Shown here: one piece after another, positions 8,429 to 19,044 of the stretch
Numbering within the stretch: the first letter of the stretch is position 1
How the letters are laid out: every line of letters begins with the position of its first letter
Assembly (NCBI RefSeq): GCF_001293645.1
Contig: NZ_LBMD01000007.1
Coordinates: 95,092 to 159,091, forward strand
Direction of reading: 5' to 3'
Origin: Bacillus sp. CHD6a
GTDB lineage: Bacteria; Bacillota; Bacilli; Bacillales; Bacillaceae_I
Length of the DNA stretch: 64,000 bases
Position numbers and translations under genes: made by a program
Notes under the pieces: model-generated
The model's database searches: none
What the model saw: only the letters and a program-made list of their open reading frames with translations
Told to the model about the DNA's origin: nothing

Positions 8429-8638
8429 AGCACACCTCTTTCTTAATTATTTAGTTTTTTGACTTCCTACTCTCAAGAAAGTCGGGTCCGTTTGCAACAG
8501 AAAGAATCATACCACATATTTTCTAGAGTGAAAATCAGCATGAAAACGAGAACATGCGCAAATACCTCTTTCATTCTTCTATTTTCTCTATTAATCTCTT
8601 GATTTTGTATATCTGTAAAAAAATAGACATTGCAACAT

Positions 8639-8678
8639 GAAAGAAAGCTTTGTTCATTAAGAACAAAGCTTTCTTTCT
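8639..8678 (-). terminator. Long hairpin ending the pst-phoU operon
   Basis: GAAAGAAAGCTTTGTTC and its perfect complement flank a loop of five or six bases right after the phoU stop codon. The T-rich 3' arm (CTTTCTTTC) stands in for a U tail. The remaining gap to the SulP gene (about 200 bp) is AT-rich and I see no gene in it. Confidence 0.75.
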
Positions 8679-8679
8679 T

Positions 8680-9339
8680 TTAGTCATTCAATTCATAATG
8701 ACTACCCTTTACAAGGTAGAAAATATTCTCTGAAATATTGGTCGTATGATCGGCCATACGCTCAATGTATCGGCAGATGAAGCTCAATTGGGTAATTTCA
8801 GGAATCAAATCCGGATGGTCTTTTGTCAACTGAAGTAGCTCACGGATGTTTTGACCGTAAAGCTCGTCCACTTGGTCATCCATGTCTGCTACTTTTTTTG
8901 CCAAGACTACATCCTCATCATAATATGCTTTCAATGCAAGTGATAGCATTTCTGTTGCTATGCTATGCATTTTCTCAATTTTCTCAATCTGGATGATTGG
9001 TTGTGTATTCTTACCGATTCTTATCGTCGATTTTGCAATATTTACGGCAAAATCTGCGATTCGTTCTACATCCGTGGAAATTTTAATCGCTACAAAGATT
9101 CTACGTAAATCAATCGCCACTGGCTGTTGTTTGGCAATAAGAAGAATGGCAAAGTCATTAATCTCTTCATCTAAACGGTCTGCCTTGTTGTCCTCTTCAA
9201 TAATTTGAAGTGCAAGGTCCACGTTTTGATTTGTTAAGGCGTCAATGGATTTACCCATTGCAATTTCAGCCAAACTTCCAAGTTCCAATAATTTATCTCT
9301 TAACGCTTCTAAATCCACATGAAATTGACGCAATACCAT
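8680..9339 (-). CDS. phoU: Phosphate signalling protein PhoU
   Basis: PhoU is an all-helical cytoplasmic protein that couples the Pst transporter to the PhoR kinase and damps phosphate uptake. The 219 residues contain two PhoU repeats, each with the E/DxxxD metal-binding pattern (IIEEDNKADRLDEEIND near 50-65; DMDDQVDELYG near 150-160). Its length matches the family. It is 25 nt after pstB and is the last gene of the pst operon. B. subtilis lacks a phoU here and has a second pstB, so this arrangement is like other Bacillaceae. Confidence 0.95.
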   Translation of the reverse strand: MVLRQFHVDLEALRDKLLELGSLAEIAMGKSIDALTNQNVDLALQIIEEDNKADRLDEEINDFAILLIAKQQPVAIDLRRIFVAIKISTDVERIADFAVNIAKSTIRIGKNTQPIIQIEKIEKMHSIATEMLSLALKAYYDEDVVLAKKVADMDDQVDELYGQNIRELLQLTKDHPDLIPEITQLSFICRYIERMADHTTNISENIFYLVKGSHYELND

Positions 9340-9364
9340 CTACCTCTTCCTTTCTCGACCTTTA

Positions 9365-10186
9365 TTATCCGAAACGACCAGTAATATAGTCTTCTGTACG
9401 TTTATCTGAAGGATTGGAGAACAATTTATCTGTTTCAGAATATTCTACCACTTCTCCATTTAAGAAGAAAGCTGTTCTATCGGATATACGTGCAGCCTGT
9501 TGCATATTATGCGTAACAATGACAATACTATAGTCTTTCTTTAGTTCTTGAACGAGTTCTTCCACTTTAAGCGTAGAGATAGGGTCAAGTGCAGATGTTG
9601 GTTCATCCATTAAGATTACGTCAGGCTCGATAGCCAAACAACGAGCGATACATAGACGCTGCTGTTGTCCACCGGAAAGACCGTAAGCATTTTCTTTTAG
9701 GCGGTCCTTCACTTCATCCCAGATAGCTGCTCCACGTAAGCTTTTTTCCACAATTTCATCAAGGACTTTTTTGTTACGAATGCCATGAATTCTTGGTCCA
9801 TAGGCAATATTGTCATAAATGGATTTCGGAAACGGATTAGGTTTTTGGAATACCATTCCTACATTTGTTCTTAGTTCTTCTACTTTGTAGGATTTACCTA
9901 AAATATTCTTCTCACGATAAAGGATGTCACCAGAAACCCTCACACTTGGAACCAGTTCCACCATTCGGTTCAATGTCTTGATATAAGTGGATTTCCCGCA
10001 TCCGGAAGGTCCGATAATTGCCGTCACTTCGTTTTCATAGATCGGCAAATTGATGTTTTTTAACGCTAAATTTTCGCCATACCATAGGTTTAAATCTTTT
10101 GTATGATACACAATGCTTATGTCTTTTGGAGTGATTGTTTTAGAAGAAATGTTCTTCGTTTCACGCTCAGGTACCGTAATTTGCAT
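9365..10186 (-). CDS. pstB: Phosphate ABC transporter ATP-binding protein PstB
   Basis: PstB hydrolyses ATP to drive phosphate import by PstCA. The 273 residues show Walker [10 protein letters not shown] near 58-66, the Q-loop [11 protein letters not shown], the ABC signature LSGGQQQR, Walker [14 protein letters not shown] and a switch histidine (VTHNMQQ). The N-terminal 25 residues before the ABC domain are slightly longer than usual. It lies 18 nt after pstA. There is a single pstB here. Confidence 0.97.
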   Translation of the reverse strand: MQITVPERETKNISSKTITPKDISIVYHTKDLNLWYGENLALKNINLPIYENEVTAIIGPSGCGKSTYIKTLNRMVELVPSVRVSGDILYREKNILGKSYKVEELRTNVGMVFQKPNPFPKSIYDNIAYGPRIHGIRNKKVLDEIVEKSLRGAAIWDEVKDRLKENAYGLSGGQQQRLCIARCLAIEPDVILMDEPTSALDPISTLKVEELVQELKKDYSIVIVTHNMQQAARISDRTAFFLNGEVVEYSETDKLFSNPSDKRTEDYITGRFG

Positions 10187-10204
10187 AGATGATTCCTCCT
10201 AGGA

Positions 10205-11089
10205 TTAAAATCTTCTTTGGAATTTATTTCGAATAACAACTGCTATGGAATTCATGACTAATAAAATGAAAAGTAGTACTACGATAGTAGCTGCTGCTAA
10301 GTTCGCATATTCTGCGACAAGAGCTGCATCAATTGTCCAGTAGTAAATTTGCATCGGAAGAACCGTAAATTTGTCAAAAATCCCTTCTGGTAGCGGAATC
10401 AACAACGCTGGAATTCCCAATACAACTAGTGGAGCAGTTTCCCCGATAGCACGGGATAACGCAAGGATTACTCCTGTTAAAATACCCGGTAATGAAGCTG
10501 GCAAAACGATATTCTTGATTGTCTGCCATTTAGTCGCACCCATTCCGTAGGATGCTTCTCTTAAGTAACCAGGAACAGAGCGAATTGCTTCTTGACTAGC
10601 TACTACTACGATAGGAAGAACTAACAATGCCATTGTCAAACCACCAGCCAGAACGATATTTCCAAGGCCAGCCGCTCTCACAAATATAGTTAATCCCAAA
10701 ATACCAAATACAATGGAAGGTACACCTGCCAAGTTAGAAATGTTTGTTTGTAAAAATCGTTGTAGGCGTCCTTTTTTTGCATACTCTTCTAAATATATAG
10801 CCGTTCCAACTCCAAGAAACAAAGTGATTGGGGCAACGACTAACATTAGCCATAAAGTACCCATAATGGCACCCATGATTCCAGCTCGATCTGCCATTGT
10901 GGAAAGTTTATTCGTAATAAATTGAAGATCAATCCAACCCATACTTTGTGAAATAACACGGTAAAAAAGAATAACCAGTACAACAAGACCAAGTAATGTC
11001 GCTGCTAAAAATAATGATTTAGCAATTTTGTTCACCGTTAGTCTTGAATTCATTTTCTTTTGTACTTGCGTTGCATCAACATACTTCAT
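10205..11089 (-). CDS. pstA: Phosphate ABC transporter permease PstA
   Basis: This is one of the two inner-membrane subunits of the phosphate importer. The 294 residues have six predicted membrane segments and the EAA loop that docks PstB (REASYGMGATKWQTIKNIVLPASLPGI). It starts one base after pstC ends. Family length and composition are normal. Confidence 0.96.
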   Translation of the reverse strand: MKYVDATQVQKKMNSRLTVNKIAKSLFLAATLLGLVVLVILFYRVISQSMGWIDLQFITNKLSTMADRAGIMGAIMGTLWLMLVVAPITLFLGVGTAIYLEEYAKKGRLQRFLQTNISNLAGVPSIVFGILGLTIFVRAAGLGNIVLAGGLTMALLVLPIVVVASQEAIRSVPGYLREASYGMGATKWQTIKNIVLPASLPGILTGVILALSRAIGETAPLVVLGIPALLIPLPEGIFDKFTVLPMQIYYWTIDAALVAEYANLAAATIVVLLFILLVMNSIAVVIRNKFQRRF

Positions 11090-11090
11090 C

Positions 11091-12032
11091 TTAATATTCC
11101 TCCCTATACTTGCGAGAGATATACTGGGCGATCAAATTCATGACAAGTGTAAACACGAACAGTGTCATCGCAACAGCATACAAGCTATAATATAAAGTTG
11201 AACCAGCTGGTGCATCTCCACCGGTTACTTCCACAATGTATGCAGTCATCGTTTGCATAGATTGTGTGACGTCAAACGTGAAATTCTTTGTACTTCCACT
11301 CGCAATCGTTACAATCATCGTTTCTCCGATTGCACGGGAAATAGCTAGAACAAATGATGCGACAATTCCAGACATAGCTGCAGGAACGACTACTTTCCAC
11401 GCTACCTCAAGTTTCGTTGATCCGAGTGCTAATGCTCCTTCTCTCATTGCATTAGGTACGGAGCTCATTGCATCTTCCGATAAAGAGGCAACCATTGGAA
11501 TAATCATAATTCCCATTACTATTCCTGGACTGAGGATATTGGTTGGTTCTAAACCAGGAATGATTTGTCTTAATAGAGGTGTTACAAAAGTGAATGCAAA
11601 GAATCCGTAAACGATTGTAGGTATACCTGCTAGCACCTCTAAGATAGGTTTTAAAATTCTTCGTACTCTATCCGATGCATATTCACTTAAGAAAATTGCA
11701 CTCATTAAACCGATAGGAATTGCCACAACCATTGCAATAACGGAGGAAATAATCGTTCCTGTCAACAAAGGAAGCACACCAAATTGTGCATTTTCCCCTA
11801 AAGGTTTTAACTGTGTACCAGTAAAGAAATCAAGAAACGGAATCCTAGTAAAGAATTCTACTGTTTCAAATAATAAAGTAAAAATGATACCTAATGTTGT
11901 AAAAATAGAAATTGTTGCGATACCCAAAAGAAACTTTGGCACAAACGCTTCAATAAACCGATTTGTGTTCAGAGTCGTCTTTTTCTTATTGATTAACTCT
12001 CTCACATTGATGCTATCTTTCTGATTAGCCAA
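11091..12032 (-). CDS. pstC: Phosphate ABC transporter permease PstC
   Basis: This is the second membrane subunit of the phosphate importer, with six predicted segments and the EAA-type loop (REGALALGSTKLEVAWKVV). I prefer a TTG start at 12030-12032, eight bases after AAAGGGG, giving 313 residues. An ATG six codons upstream (12048-12050) is possible but has a poor ribosome site. A strong hairpin in the gap before it (12107-12136) probably lowers its expression relative to pstS. Confidence 0.95.
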   Translation of the reverse strand: MANQKDSINVRELINKKKTTLNTNRFIEAFVPKFLLGIATISIFTTLGIIFTLLFETVEFFTRIPFLDFFTGTQLKPLGENAQFGVLPLLTGTIISSVIAMVVAIPIGLMSAIFLSEYASDRVRRILKPILEVLAGIPTIVYGFFAFTFVTPLLRQIIPGLEPTNILSPGIVMGIMIIPMVASLSEDAMSSVPNAMREGALALGSTKLEVAWKVVVPAAMSGIVASFVLAISRAIGETMIVTIASGSTKNFTFDVTQSMQTMTAYIVEVTGGDAPAGSTLYYSLYAVAMTLFVFTLVMNLIAQYISRKYREEY

Positions 12033-12106
12033 TTTGAAATCCCCTTTCATCCTTTACCCTAACGTAACAAGGACCATCCAAAGCCTATTTTAAAAAATAC
12101 ATAGAG

Positions 12107-12136
12107 GAAGATGAGCAGCAAGAAGCCCCTCATCTT
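12107..12136 (-). terminator. Leaky hairpin between pstS and pstC
   Basis: On the minus strand GGAAGATGAG pairs with CTCATCTTCC around a 13-base loop. The T run follows only after about seven more bases (TCTATGTATTTTTT), so termination should be partial. This fits the need for far more binding protein than permease and may also stabilise the pstS mRNA end. Confidence 0.6.
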
Positions 12137-12146
12137 CCCTGAAAAC

Positions 12147-13118
12147 TTACTTTAAACCTTCAAGCTCTTCTACTGCAGCTTTGATTTCTTCATCTTTCAA
12201 TGGAGCAAATCCTGTTTCACTTGCAACAGTTTGTGCATTTTCCATTGTGTAGATTGCATAGTCAAGTACTTGAGGCTTTTCTTTCGCCATACCTACATTC
12301 AAGTAAGTGTATACTGGACGAGTGAAGTTTGCATAGTCACCGTCTTCAGCGATTGTGTCAAGAGATGGTTCTACAGGACCGTTACCGAAGTCAACTTTTA
12401 CAGCAGTTAATTTATCTGTGTTGCTTGCATAGTAACCATAACCGAAGAATCCGATAGCGTTTTTATCTTTAGAAACTAGGTCTACTAGTGTAGAGTATTC
12501 TTGTTGTAAGTTAACACCTTCAACTAAGTCTTTTTCTTCAAGGATTTTTTCCCAGAAGAATTCATATGTTCCGTGGTTTTCATTTGGACCGTAAGCTTTG
12601 ATTGGCTCATTCGGGAAGTCTGGGTTGATATCAGACCAGTTCTTGATATTGCCTTCAGCTAAGAAGATCTTTTTCACATCTTCTTCTGTTAATTCTTTAG
12701 CCCAGTCGTTTTCTTTATTGATTACGATTGTTAAACCGTCAAGTGCAACTTTCATTTCCTTTACTTCCATGCCAAGCTCATCAGCTTGTGCTTTCTCTTC
12801 ATCTTTAATTGTACGAGACGCGTTATTGAAATCAGTTCCGTCTTCTACTAGGAACTTCTTAAATCCAGCAGATGTACCAGCACGACTTACTTCAACAGAA
12901 ACGCCCTCTTGAGCTTCAGTCATGTATTTTTCAGCCATTAGAGACATAAAAGGAAATACTGTTCCAGACCCATCAATTACTACACTACCTTCAAGTTCTT
13001 CTCCGCCTTCAGCTGAAGACCCTTCGTTACCACCGTTGTTTGCATTCCCACATGCTGCAGCGAATACTGCAAGTGATGCAACGATAGCTAGTAATAAAAA
13101 ACGTTTGAAGCTTTTCAT
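12147..13118 (-). CDS. pstS: Phosphate-binding lipoprotein PstS
   Basis: This is the extracellular phosphate receptor of the Pst importer. It has a lipoprotein signal: KRF, a hydrophobic core, then the lipobox VFAAAC with acylated Cys23, followed by a Gly/Asn/Glu linker. The mature protein carries the PstS phosphate-binding signatures IDGSGTVFPF near 47-56 and VEVSRAGTSAGFKKF near 75-90. The 323-residue length is normal. It is the first gene of the operon and is preceded by a four-repeat PhoP box at 13207-13245. Confidence 0.97.
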   Translation of the reverse strand: MKSFKRFLLLAIVASLAVFAAACGNANNGGNEGSSAEGGEELEGSVVIDGSGTVFPFMSLMAEKYMTEAQEGVSVEVSRAGTSAGFKKFLVEDGTDFNNASRTIKDEEKAQADELGMEVKEMKVALDGLTIVINKENDWAKELTEEDVKKIFLAEGNIKNWSDINPDFPNEPIKAYGPNENHGTYEFFWEKILEEKDLVEGVNLQQEYSTLVDLVSKDKNAIGFFGYGYYASNTDKLTAVKVDFGNGPVEPSLDTIAEDGDYANFTRPVYTYLNVGMAKEKPQVLDYAIYTMENAQTVASETGFAPLKDEEIKAAVEELEGLK

Positions 13119-13206
13119 TTCTTTATTCCCCCTAAGGTTTTTGTTTTTGTTGATATTGATGTTTCTGTCTTTATCTTGCCCTACGAATAATAGAATATAA
13201 CTTATG

Positions 13207-13245
13207 TGTTAACTGTGTATGAATCAAATGTAAAGGTTTTGTAAA
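13207..13245 (-). promoter_or_regulatory. PhoP box of the pst operon
   Basis: Read on the minus strand, four hexamers follow one another with 5-bp gaps: TTTACA, TTTACA, TTCATA and TTAACA, giving the exact 11-bp period of PhoP direct repeats (consensus TTAACA-like). AT-rich -10 candidates (TATTCT, TATTAT) follow at 13187-13198. Phosphate-starvation induction through PhoPR is therefore very likely. Confidence 0.8.
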
Positions 13246-13335
13246 TGTCGCTTTTTTTGTAGTTTTATTGGCCAAAATGGATTATTTTAGTGCATCTTTG
13301 CTATTGTAATTTTTATGAAGGGGTATAAGGACACA

Positions 13336-13361
13336 AAAAAGCACCCCGAGTTGGAGTGCTT
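13336..13361 (-). terminator. Intrinsic terminator of pbpA
   Basis: On the minus strand AAGCACTCC pairs with GGGGTGCTT (one G-T pair) around a five-base loop and is followed by TTTT. It lies about a dozen bases after the pbpA stop. Confidence 0.85.
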
Positions 13362-13373
13362 CTTTACTATTAC

Positions 13374-15536
13374 TTACTCTGTTTCTTCTTCGTTAGTTTG
13401 TTCTTCTGATTCTTCTTGTTTTTCATCCTCGTTTTCTCCATTAGCACGTTCTTTCTTTAAGTTGAAGTAAGCATCCATAACCGCATCACCAATTCGTGTA
13501 CTTATTCCTCCTGTTACATTAAAGTCCGTAGATGCATAAGGAACCATAATGGCAAAAGCAATTTCTGGATCGTCATAAGGAGCATAACCTACTAAATTAA
13601 AGTTCAGCGTCTCGTAAGAACGTTTCTCTCCATTAGGAAGTGTTTCTATATACCTTGATTGTGCTGTTCCTGATTTTCCTGCAGGTTTATATTCCTTCAT
13701 TTTAGAACTTTTTGCCGTTCCTCGCGTTCCATGATAAACCCTGATAAAACCGTCCTGTACTCGCTTAACCTGGCTATCTGTCATGTCTACCCTGTTTAAA
13801 ACTTTAGGTTCAAATGGTTCCACTACACGACCCAAACCTTCTCCATTATTTGGTTCTCTAATTTCCTTAACTAATTGAGGCTGCATTCTATAACCGCCGT
13901 TTGCAATAGTAGAAACGTATTGAGCGAGTTGAAGAGTAGTGTAAGTATCATATTGTCCGATAGATAAATCTAGAAGTAGACCTGGGATACTAGTATCTGT
14001 GCCTTCAACTCCTGAAGATTCCCTAGGAAGGTCAATGCCAGTTTCTACCCCTAATCCAAATTGGGCTAAATATGATCGGAATGTATCATAGGCTGCCGGA
14101 GGGATAAATAATGGCTGCCTCGGCTGGTAATTAGCACCAGCAATAGCCATAGCAATTCTAAACATATACACGTTAGAGGACCTTTCAAGAGCAGTTAAAT
14201 CATTAATACTCCCCATATTTGTGTATGAAGCTTTTTTAAGTGCATCATTTCCTCGCCCGATATAAACTGGCGCGTCATATAGGTAGGATCCGGGTTGAAT
14301 TACACCATGCTGAAACCCAGCTAGCACGGAAGCTCCTTTTACCGTTGAACCTGGTTCATAAGCTTCTTGAATAGCACCCAATGCATTATCATAGATCTTT
14401 AATTGCCCATCTTCTTCATCTCGGATTAATTGTTTTCCTGCAAGTGAAAGCACTTCACCGGTTTTGGGATTCATGACGACTACAAAAGCACGGTCTAGAA
14501 ATCTCGCCTTGGCACTGGGGGTTGCTCTCGTTTGAAGCATTTCTTCAATTAATACTTCTTCGACTTTCTGCTGGAATTCCATATCAATCGATAAGATCAA
14601 ATCTTTACCACGTTGTCCATCATAAACCTTTTCCTGACGAAGCAAATTTCCACCTGTATCTGTCACATTACGCACTCTTGCCTTTTGACCTTGAAGAACA
14701 TTTTCGTATTGTGCTTCTAATTGTGAGGTACCGATACGATCATTTCTACTATATCCACGTGCAAGAAACTCATCAATCTTTTCACTTGGTATCCCTGACT
14801 CTGAAGTTGAAACTTTGCCAAAAACAGAATCTAGAGTTGATCCATAGGCATAAGATCGAATGAAATCTGTTGTAATATCTACACCAGGCAAGTCTGTCAG
14901 CATTTCACTAACCATGGCAAATTCTTTTGCCGTCACATTTTGGTTTTTAACTATTTGGGGGGTCAATGCATACCCTTTATTAAATTCACGAAAAATAGCA
15001 AGTACCTCTTTTTCTTCTTCCGTAATCTCATCTAATTGCTCTTTCGTAATTCTATCTAATTGCAAATCGTATAAGTCACTTTCTTCTATATCACCATCTG
15101 CAACCTTTTTTCTGTCTTTATCTGTTATTAATTTTGCCGCTTCTTCAGGTCGGGTCAAAATCCAATAGTCTTTCTTATCCCTCTCCTGAATCTTTTCAGT
15201 ATCCATCGTTATTATTTCAGAAAGTTTTTTTGCAACCTCCAACTGTTCCTTTGAGGAGGTGGATTGCATTCTCGTATATGTAATCGCATTTAATGGGGTG
15301 TTGTCTACAACTACATTACCATTGCGATCATAAATTTTCCCTCTTGGTACTAACGTATTTACCGTTACGTTCTCGGTCCGGTCTACCTCTTTCCTGTAAT
15401 CTTCCCCGAAAACAATTTGGACAAATCCAAGTCTTAATATGAGGGCTGAGAACAGTAAAAAAACCGCAAAAAACAAAAGGTTTAAGCGCGAGGGGACGTA
15501 ATTTTTCTTTTTCTTTTTTTGCTTTTGATTGGTCAT
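13374..15536 (-). CDS. pbpA: Class B penicillin-binding protein (PBP2A-type transpeptidase)
   Basis: This peptidoglycan transpeptidase is needed for rod-shape or outgrowth wall synthesis. The 720-residue protein has a short cytoplasmic tail rich in lysine, one membrane anchor (about 18-40), a PBP dimerisation domain with RGKIYDRNG near 65-73, and a transpeptidase domain with STVK at 397-400 (Ser397 is the nucleophile), SSN at 453-455 and KSGT at 621-624. The C-terminal 25 residues are almost all Glu, Asn, Gln and Thr. It has the same location, next to pstS, as pbpA of B. subtilis. Confidence 0.93.
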   Translation of the reverse strand: MTNQKQKKKKKNYVPSRLNLLFFAVFLLFSALILRLGFVQIVFGEDYRKEVDRTENVTVNTLVPRGKIYDRNGNVVVDNTPLNAITYTRMQSTSSKEQLEVAKKLSEIITMDTEKIQERDKKDYWILTRPEEAAKLITDKDRKKVADGDIEESDLYDLQLDRITKEQLDEITEEEKEVLAIFREFNKGYALTPQIVKNQNVTAKEFAMVSEMLTDLPGVDITTDFIRSYAYGSTLDSVFGKVSTSESGIPSEKIDEFLARGYSRNDRIGTSQLEAQYENVLQGQKARVRNVTDTGGNLLRQEKVYDGQRGKDLILSIDMEFQQKVEEVLIEEMLQTRATPSAKARFLDRAFVVVMNPKTGEVLSLAGKQLIRDEEDGQLKIYDNALGAIQEAYEPGSTVKGASVLAGFQHGVIQPGSYLYDAPVYIGRGNDALKKASYTNMGSINDLTALERSSNVYMFRIAMAIAGANYQPRQPLFIPPAAYDTFRSYLAQFGLGVETGIDLPRESSGVEGTDTSIPGLLLDLSIGQYDTYTTLQLAQYVSTIANGGYRMQPQLVKEIREPNNGEGLGRVVEPFEPKVLNRVDMTDSQVKRVQDGFIRVYHGTRGTAKSSKMKEYKPAGKSGTAQSRYIETLPNGEKRSYETLNFNLVGYAPYDDPEIAFAIMVPYASTDFNVTGGISTRIGDAVMDAYFNLKKERANGENEDEKQEESEEQTNEEETE

Positions 15537-15599
15537 CCTTTACACCTTTTCATTAATTATTTCGAGTGGCTACTAGAAGCAACTTGTTTATAAAAAGTA

Positions 15600-15635
15600 A
15601 GAGACACCTACGTTAGTTTGTATAGGTGTCTGTGT
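15600..15635 (-). terminator. Hairpin downstream of the yqgE-type MFS gene
   Basis: On the minus strand AGACACCTATAC pairs with GTAGGTGTCT, with an internal mismatch, followed by CTTACTTTTT. It is a probable terminator with a weak U tail. Confidence 0.6.
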
Positions 15636-15686
15636 CTTTATCTATTGTAAAGGAAATCGCAATAAATTTCTATTAATAAATCCCTA

Positions 15687-16973
15687 TTAAGGAGTTGATT
15701 CTCCTTCCCCGTCTCGCAAAGTTGTCACAATTGGGTGTGGTTCATCTTTTGGAGAAGGAATCGGTTCTAATTCTACTTTGCGGACAAATGGATAGATTAA
15801 TGCGTGTCCCGCTCCAATCACACACATTAAGATCGGAATACTTTTTTGCGTATCAAAAAAGATGACAGAAATTAAAAACAAGATAATAGAAGTAATCCGT
15901 CCTAAATTCAGGAAAATTTCCCTGACAACAATATATTCAATGCGCATCTCTGCTGCTTTCCACCCTCTGCCAATCACATCGTAGGTTAAGGATACATATG
16001 GAACTAACAACAACGGATAGGCAATTGCGATGGTTACTGCGTACATAAGCAACTTGACATAAGTTAACTCAAAGATAAGAAAGAATATCGCTCCATACAA
16101 TATCAATCCTCCAAAAAGGATCGCTTTTTTCCTGAACTCTTTCTTAATAAGTCTCGTCGCCAGATAGTAACAGACAAATGCAACAGCTGAGTTTAACAAT
16201 CCAAATGTACCTAGTGCCATTTCACTGTTTGTCGTAATAAATACCAAGACAGAAACTGCAAAAAGGAAAGTACCTTCACGTAACCCTTGAAAAAAGTGTG
16301 CATTCGTTATGTATCCCCAATTCGCATTATTTTTTCTCTCTTGCAAAATTCGCCGTAATTCGAAACTTCCTTCTGCCCCTCGCCTTTTTAAAAATAGACT
16401 TAAGATTACTGCAGCAAAAAAAAGAATGAGGGAGATGGTGAAAATTACTGTGTACCCAGTAAACTTTTCTAATGTAGAGATAATATAACCTGCCGCAAAA
16501 GGTCCAATCATTCCTCCTACTGAAGTCAATATCCCCAAAAATCCATTAAAAAAGTCCCTGGTTTCTGGCTCGGTAATTTCAAATGTCAATACGTTGAAAG
16601 CAAGCCAGTAGAAACCATATCCTATCCCAAGCAGTGCTCCCAACAGCAATAAATAGGTGGAAGCTTTGTCCCCAATGAACAAAACAAACAAATAAAAAAG
16701 TGCTAAGAATACGACTCCTAAACGTAGCACAATGACACGATCGATTTTTTTTGCCCATCTTCCTGCCAAAATAAATGTTAATGGTTGAAAAATAACGATT
16801 GCTAAATTGTAGAAGCCCAGATCGCTGAATTCGCCTGATTGCTTCCAAAGGTACACATTTACAAATGTATTGGATAGAGCGATGCTGAGAGAATAAAGTC
16901 CACCGATGATTAATAGTAGCATCAGGTCTTTGTTTACTTCGACATCGCCGATTAGTTTTTTTAGTGCAGCCAT
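15687..16973 (-). CDS. yqgE: MFS transporter (YqgE-like)
   Basis: This integral membrane protein of 428 residues has about 12 predicted segments, and short charged loops include RWAKKIDR near residue 75 (an MFS-type loop) and LKRRGAEG in the central loop. Its substrate cannot be read from the sequence. The gene lies between pbpA and sodA just as yqgE does in B. subtilis, which is the main reason for the symbol. The tail ends in proline- and glutamate-rich sequence. Confidence 0.8.
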   Translation of the reverse strand: MAALKKLIGDVEVNKDLMLLLIIGGLYSLSIALSNTFVNVYLWKQSGEFSDLGFYNLAIVIFQPLTFILAGRWAKKIDRVIVLRLGVVFLALFYLFVLFIGDKASTYLLLLGALLGIGYGFYWLAFNVLTFEITEPETRDFFNGFLGILTSVGGMIGPFAAGYIISTLEKFTGYTVIFTISLILFFAAVILSLFLKRRGAEGSFELRRILQERKNNANWGYITNAHFFQGLREGTFLFAVSVLVFITTNSEMALGTFGLLNSAVAFVCYYLATRLIKKEFRKKAILFGGLILYGAIFFLIFELTYVKLLMYAVTIAIAYPLLLVPYVSLTYDVIGRGWKAAEMRIEYIVVREIFLNLGRITSIILFLISVIFFDTQKSIPILMCVIGAGHALIYPFVRKVELEPIPSPKDEPHPIVTTLRDGEGESTP

Positions 16974-17064
16974 TATTACCCCGCTCCTTTATCTAGGTTT
17001 ATTGTGGCTAAAAGGAGTGGGAGTTATGTACTTTGATTTTTCAACATCTTGAGGCAACTGTTTA

Positions 17065-17199
17065 ACTCCGCTGTTGATTTCCGCAAATAGCTTCGCTTTC
17101 CTAGGGGCGCTGCTGGAGCCTCCTCGGCTACGCCTGCGGGGTCTCCACCTAGCGCTATCTCCCTCAGGAGTCTTCGCCTTTTGCTACAATCACCAGCTA
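17065..17199. repeat. Dispersed repeat (family B), full-length copy
   Basis: The element runs from CCGCTGTTGATTTCCGC to TTGCTACAATCACCAGC. These ends are imperfect inverted repeats. Inside are the family landmarks GCTTCGCTTTCC, GGAGCCTCCTC, GCCTGCGGGGTCTCC, ACCTAGCGCTATCTCCCTC and AGGAGTCTTCGCC. It fills the gap between sodA and the MFS gene. No protein is encoded. Confidence 0.85.
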
Positions 17200-17211
17200 T
17201 AGAACACATAA

Positions 17212-17250
17212 AAAAACTAAAACTCCCATCCACTTATGGATGAGAGTTTA
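17212..17250 (-). terminator. Intrinsic terminator of sodA
   Basis: On the minus strand AAACTCTCATCCA and TGGATGGGAGTTT form a stem with one mismatch around a short loop, followed by TAGTTTTTTT. Confidence 0.85.
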
Positions 17251-17261
17251 TGGGTTAGAAA

Positions 17262-17870
17262 TTATTTTGCTTCGTTGTAAAGTTTTCCTACTACATCCCA
17301 GTTAATTACATTGAAGAATGCGTTGATGTAGTCAGGACGGCGGTTTTGGTAGTTTAGGTAGTAAGCGTGCTCCCAAACGTCAAGGCCAAGAACTGGAGTC
17401 TTGCCTTCCATTAATGGAGAATCTTGGTTTGGCGTGCTTGTAATTTCAAGTTCGCCGTTGTTTACCACTAACCAAGCCCAACCAGAACCGAAACGTGTAG
17501 CTGCAGCTTTTGCAAACTCATCTTTGAAGTTGTCAAAGCTACCAAATTTGCTAGTAAGAGCGTCAGCCAAATCACCGTTTGGAGAAGTAGCGCCACCTGG
17601 AGTTAAGATATTCCAGAAAAGACTGTGGTTCGCGTGACCACCACCGTGGTTGCGAACAGCTGTTTTGATGTTTTCAGGAACTGCATCCATATTGGAAATT
17701 AGCTCCTCTACACTTTTACCTTGAAGTTCTGCTTGTCCTTCAAGTGCAGCGTTAATACCAGTTACGTAAGTATTGTGATGCTTTGTGTGGTGAATGTTCA
17801 TTGTTTCTTTGTCAATGTGAGGCTCCAATGCGTCGTATGCATAAGGTAATTGTGGTAGTTCGTATGCCAT
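17262..17870 (-). CDS. sodA: Superoxide dismutase [Mn/Fe]
   Basis: SodA converts superoxide to hydrogen peroxide and oxygen in the cytoplasm. The 202 residues carry the four metal ligands: His27, a His in the [11 protein letters not shown] stretch near 82, and Asp and His of [18 protein letters not shown] near 164-168. The sequence is typical of the Mn-type Bacillus SodA. The ATG is preceded by TAGGAGGAGATAATT. It lies in the conserved yqgC-sodA-yqgE-pbpA order, with pfkA inserted upstream. Confidence 0.98.
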   Translation of the reverse strand: MAYELPQLPYAYDALEPHIDKETMNIHHTKHHNTYVTGINAALEGQAELQGKSVEELISNMDAVPENIKTAVRNHGGGHANHSLFWNILTPGGATSPNGDLADALTSKFGSFDNFKDEFAKAAATRFGSGWAWLVVNNGELEITSTPNQDSPLMEGKTPVLGLDVWEHAYYLNYQNRRPDYINAFFNVINWDVVGKLYNEAK

Positions 17871-18006
17871 AATTATCTCCTCCTAATGGTTATGTAATAA
17901 AATTGAACCAAAAAAGCAAGACTTTTGGTCCGTTAGTTTCAGATTACCAAAACTTGTACAATCTTTCAATTAATCTGCTTGACTTCCTGAAAATAATTAT
18001 TCCCTA

Positions 18007-19029
<1,023 letters not shown>

Positions 19030-19044
19030 CTAGTATAACCTTGT

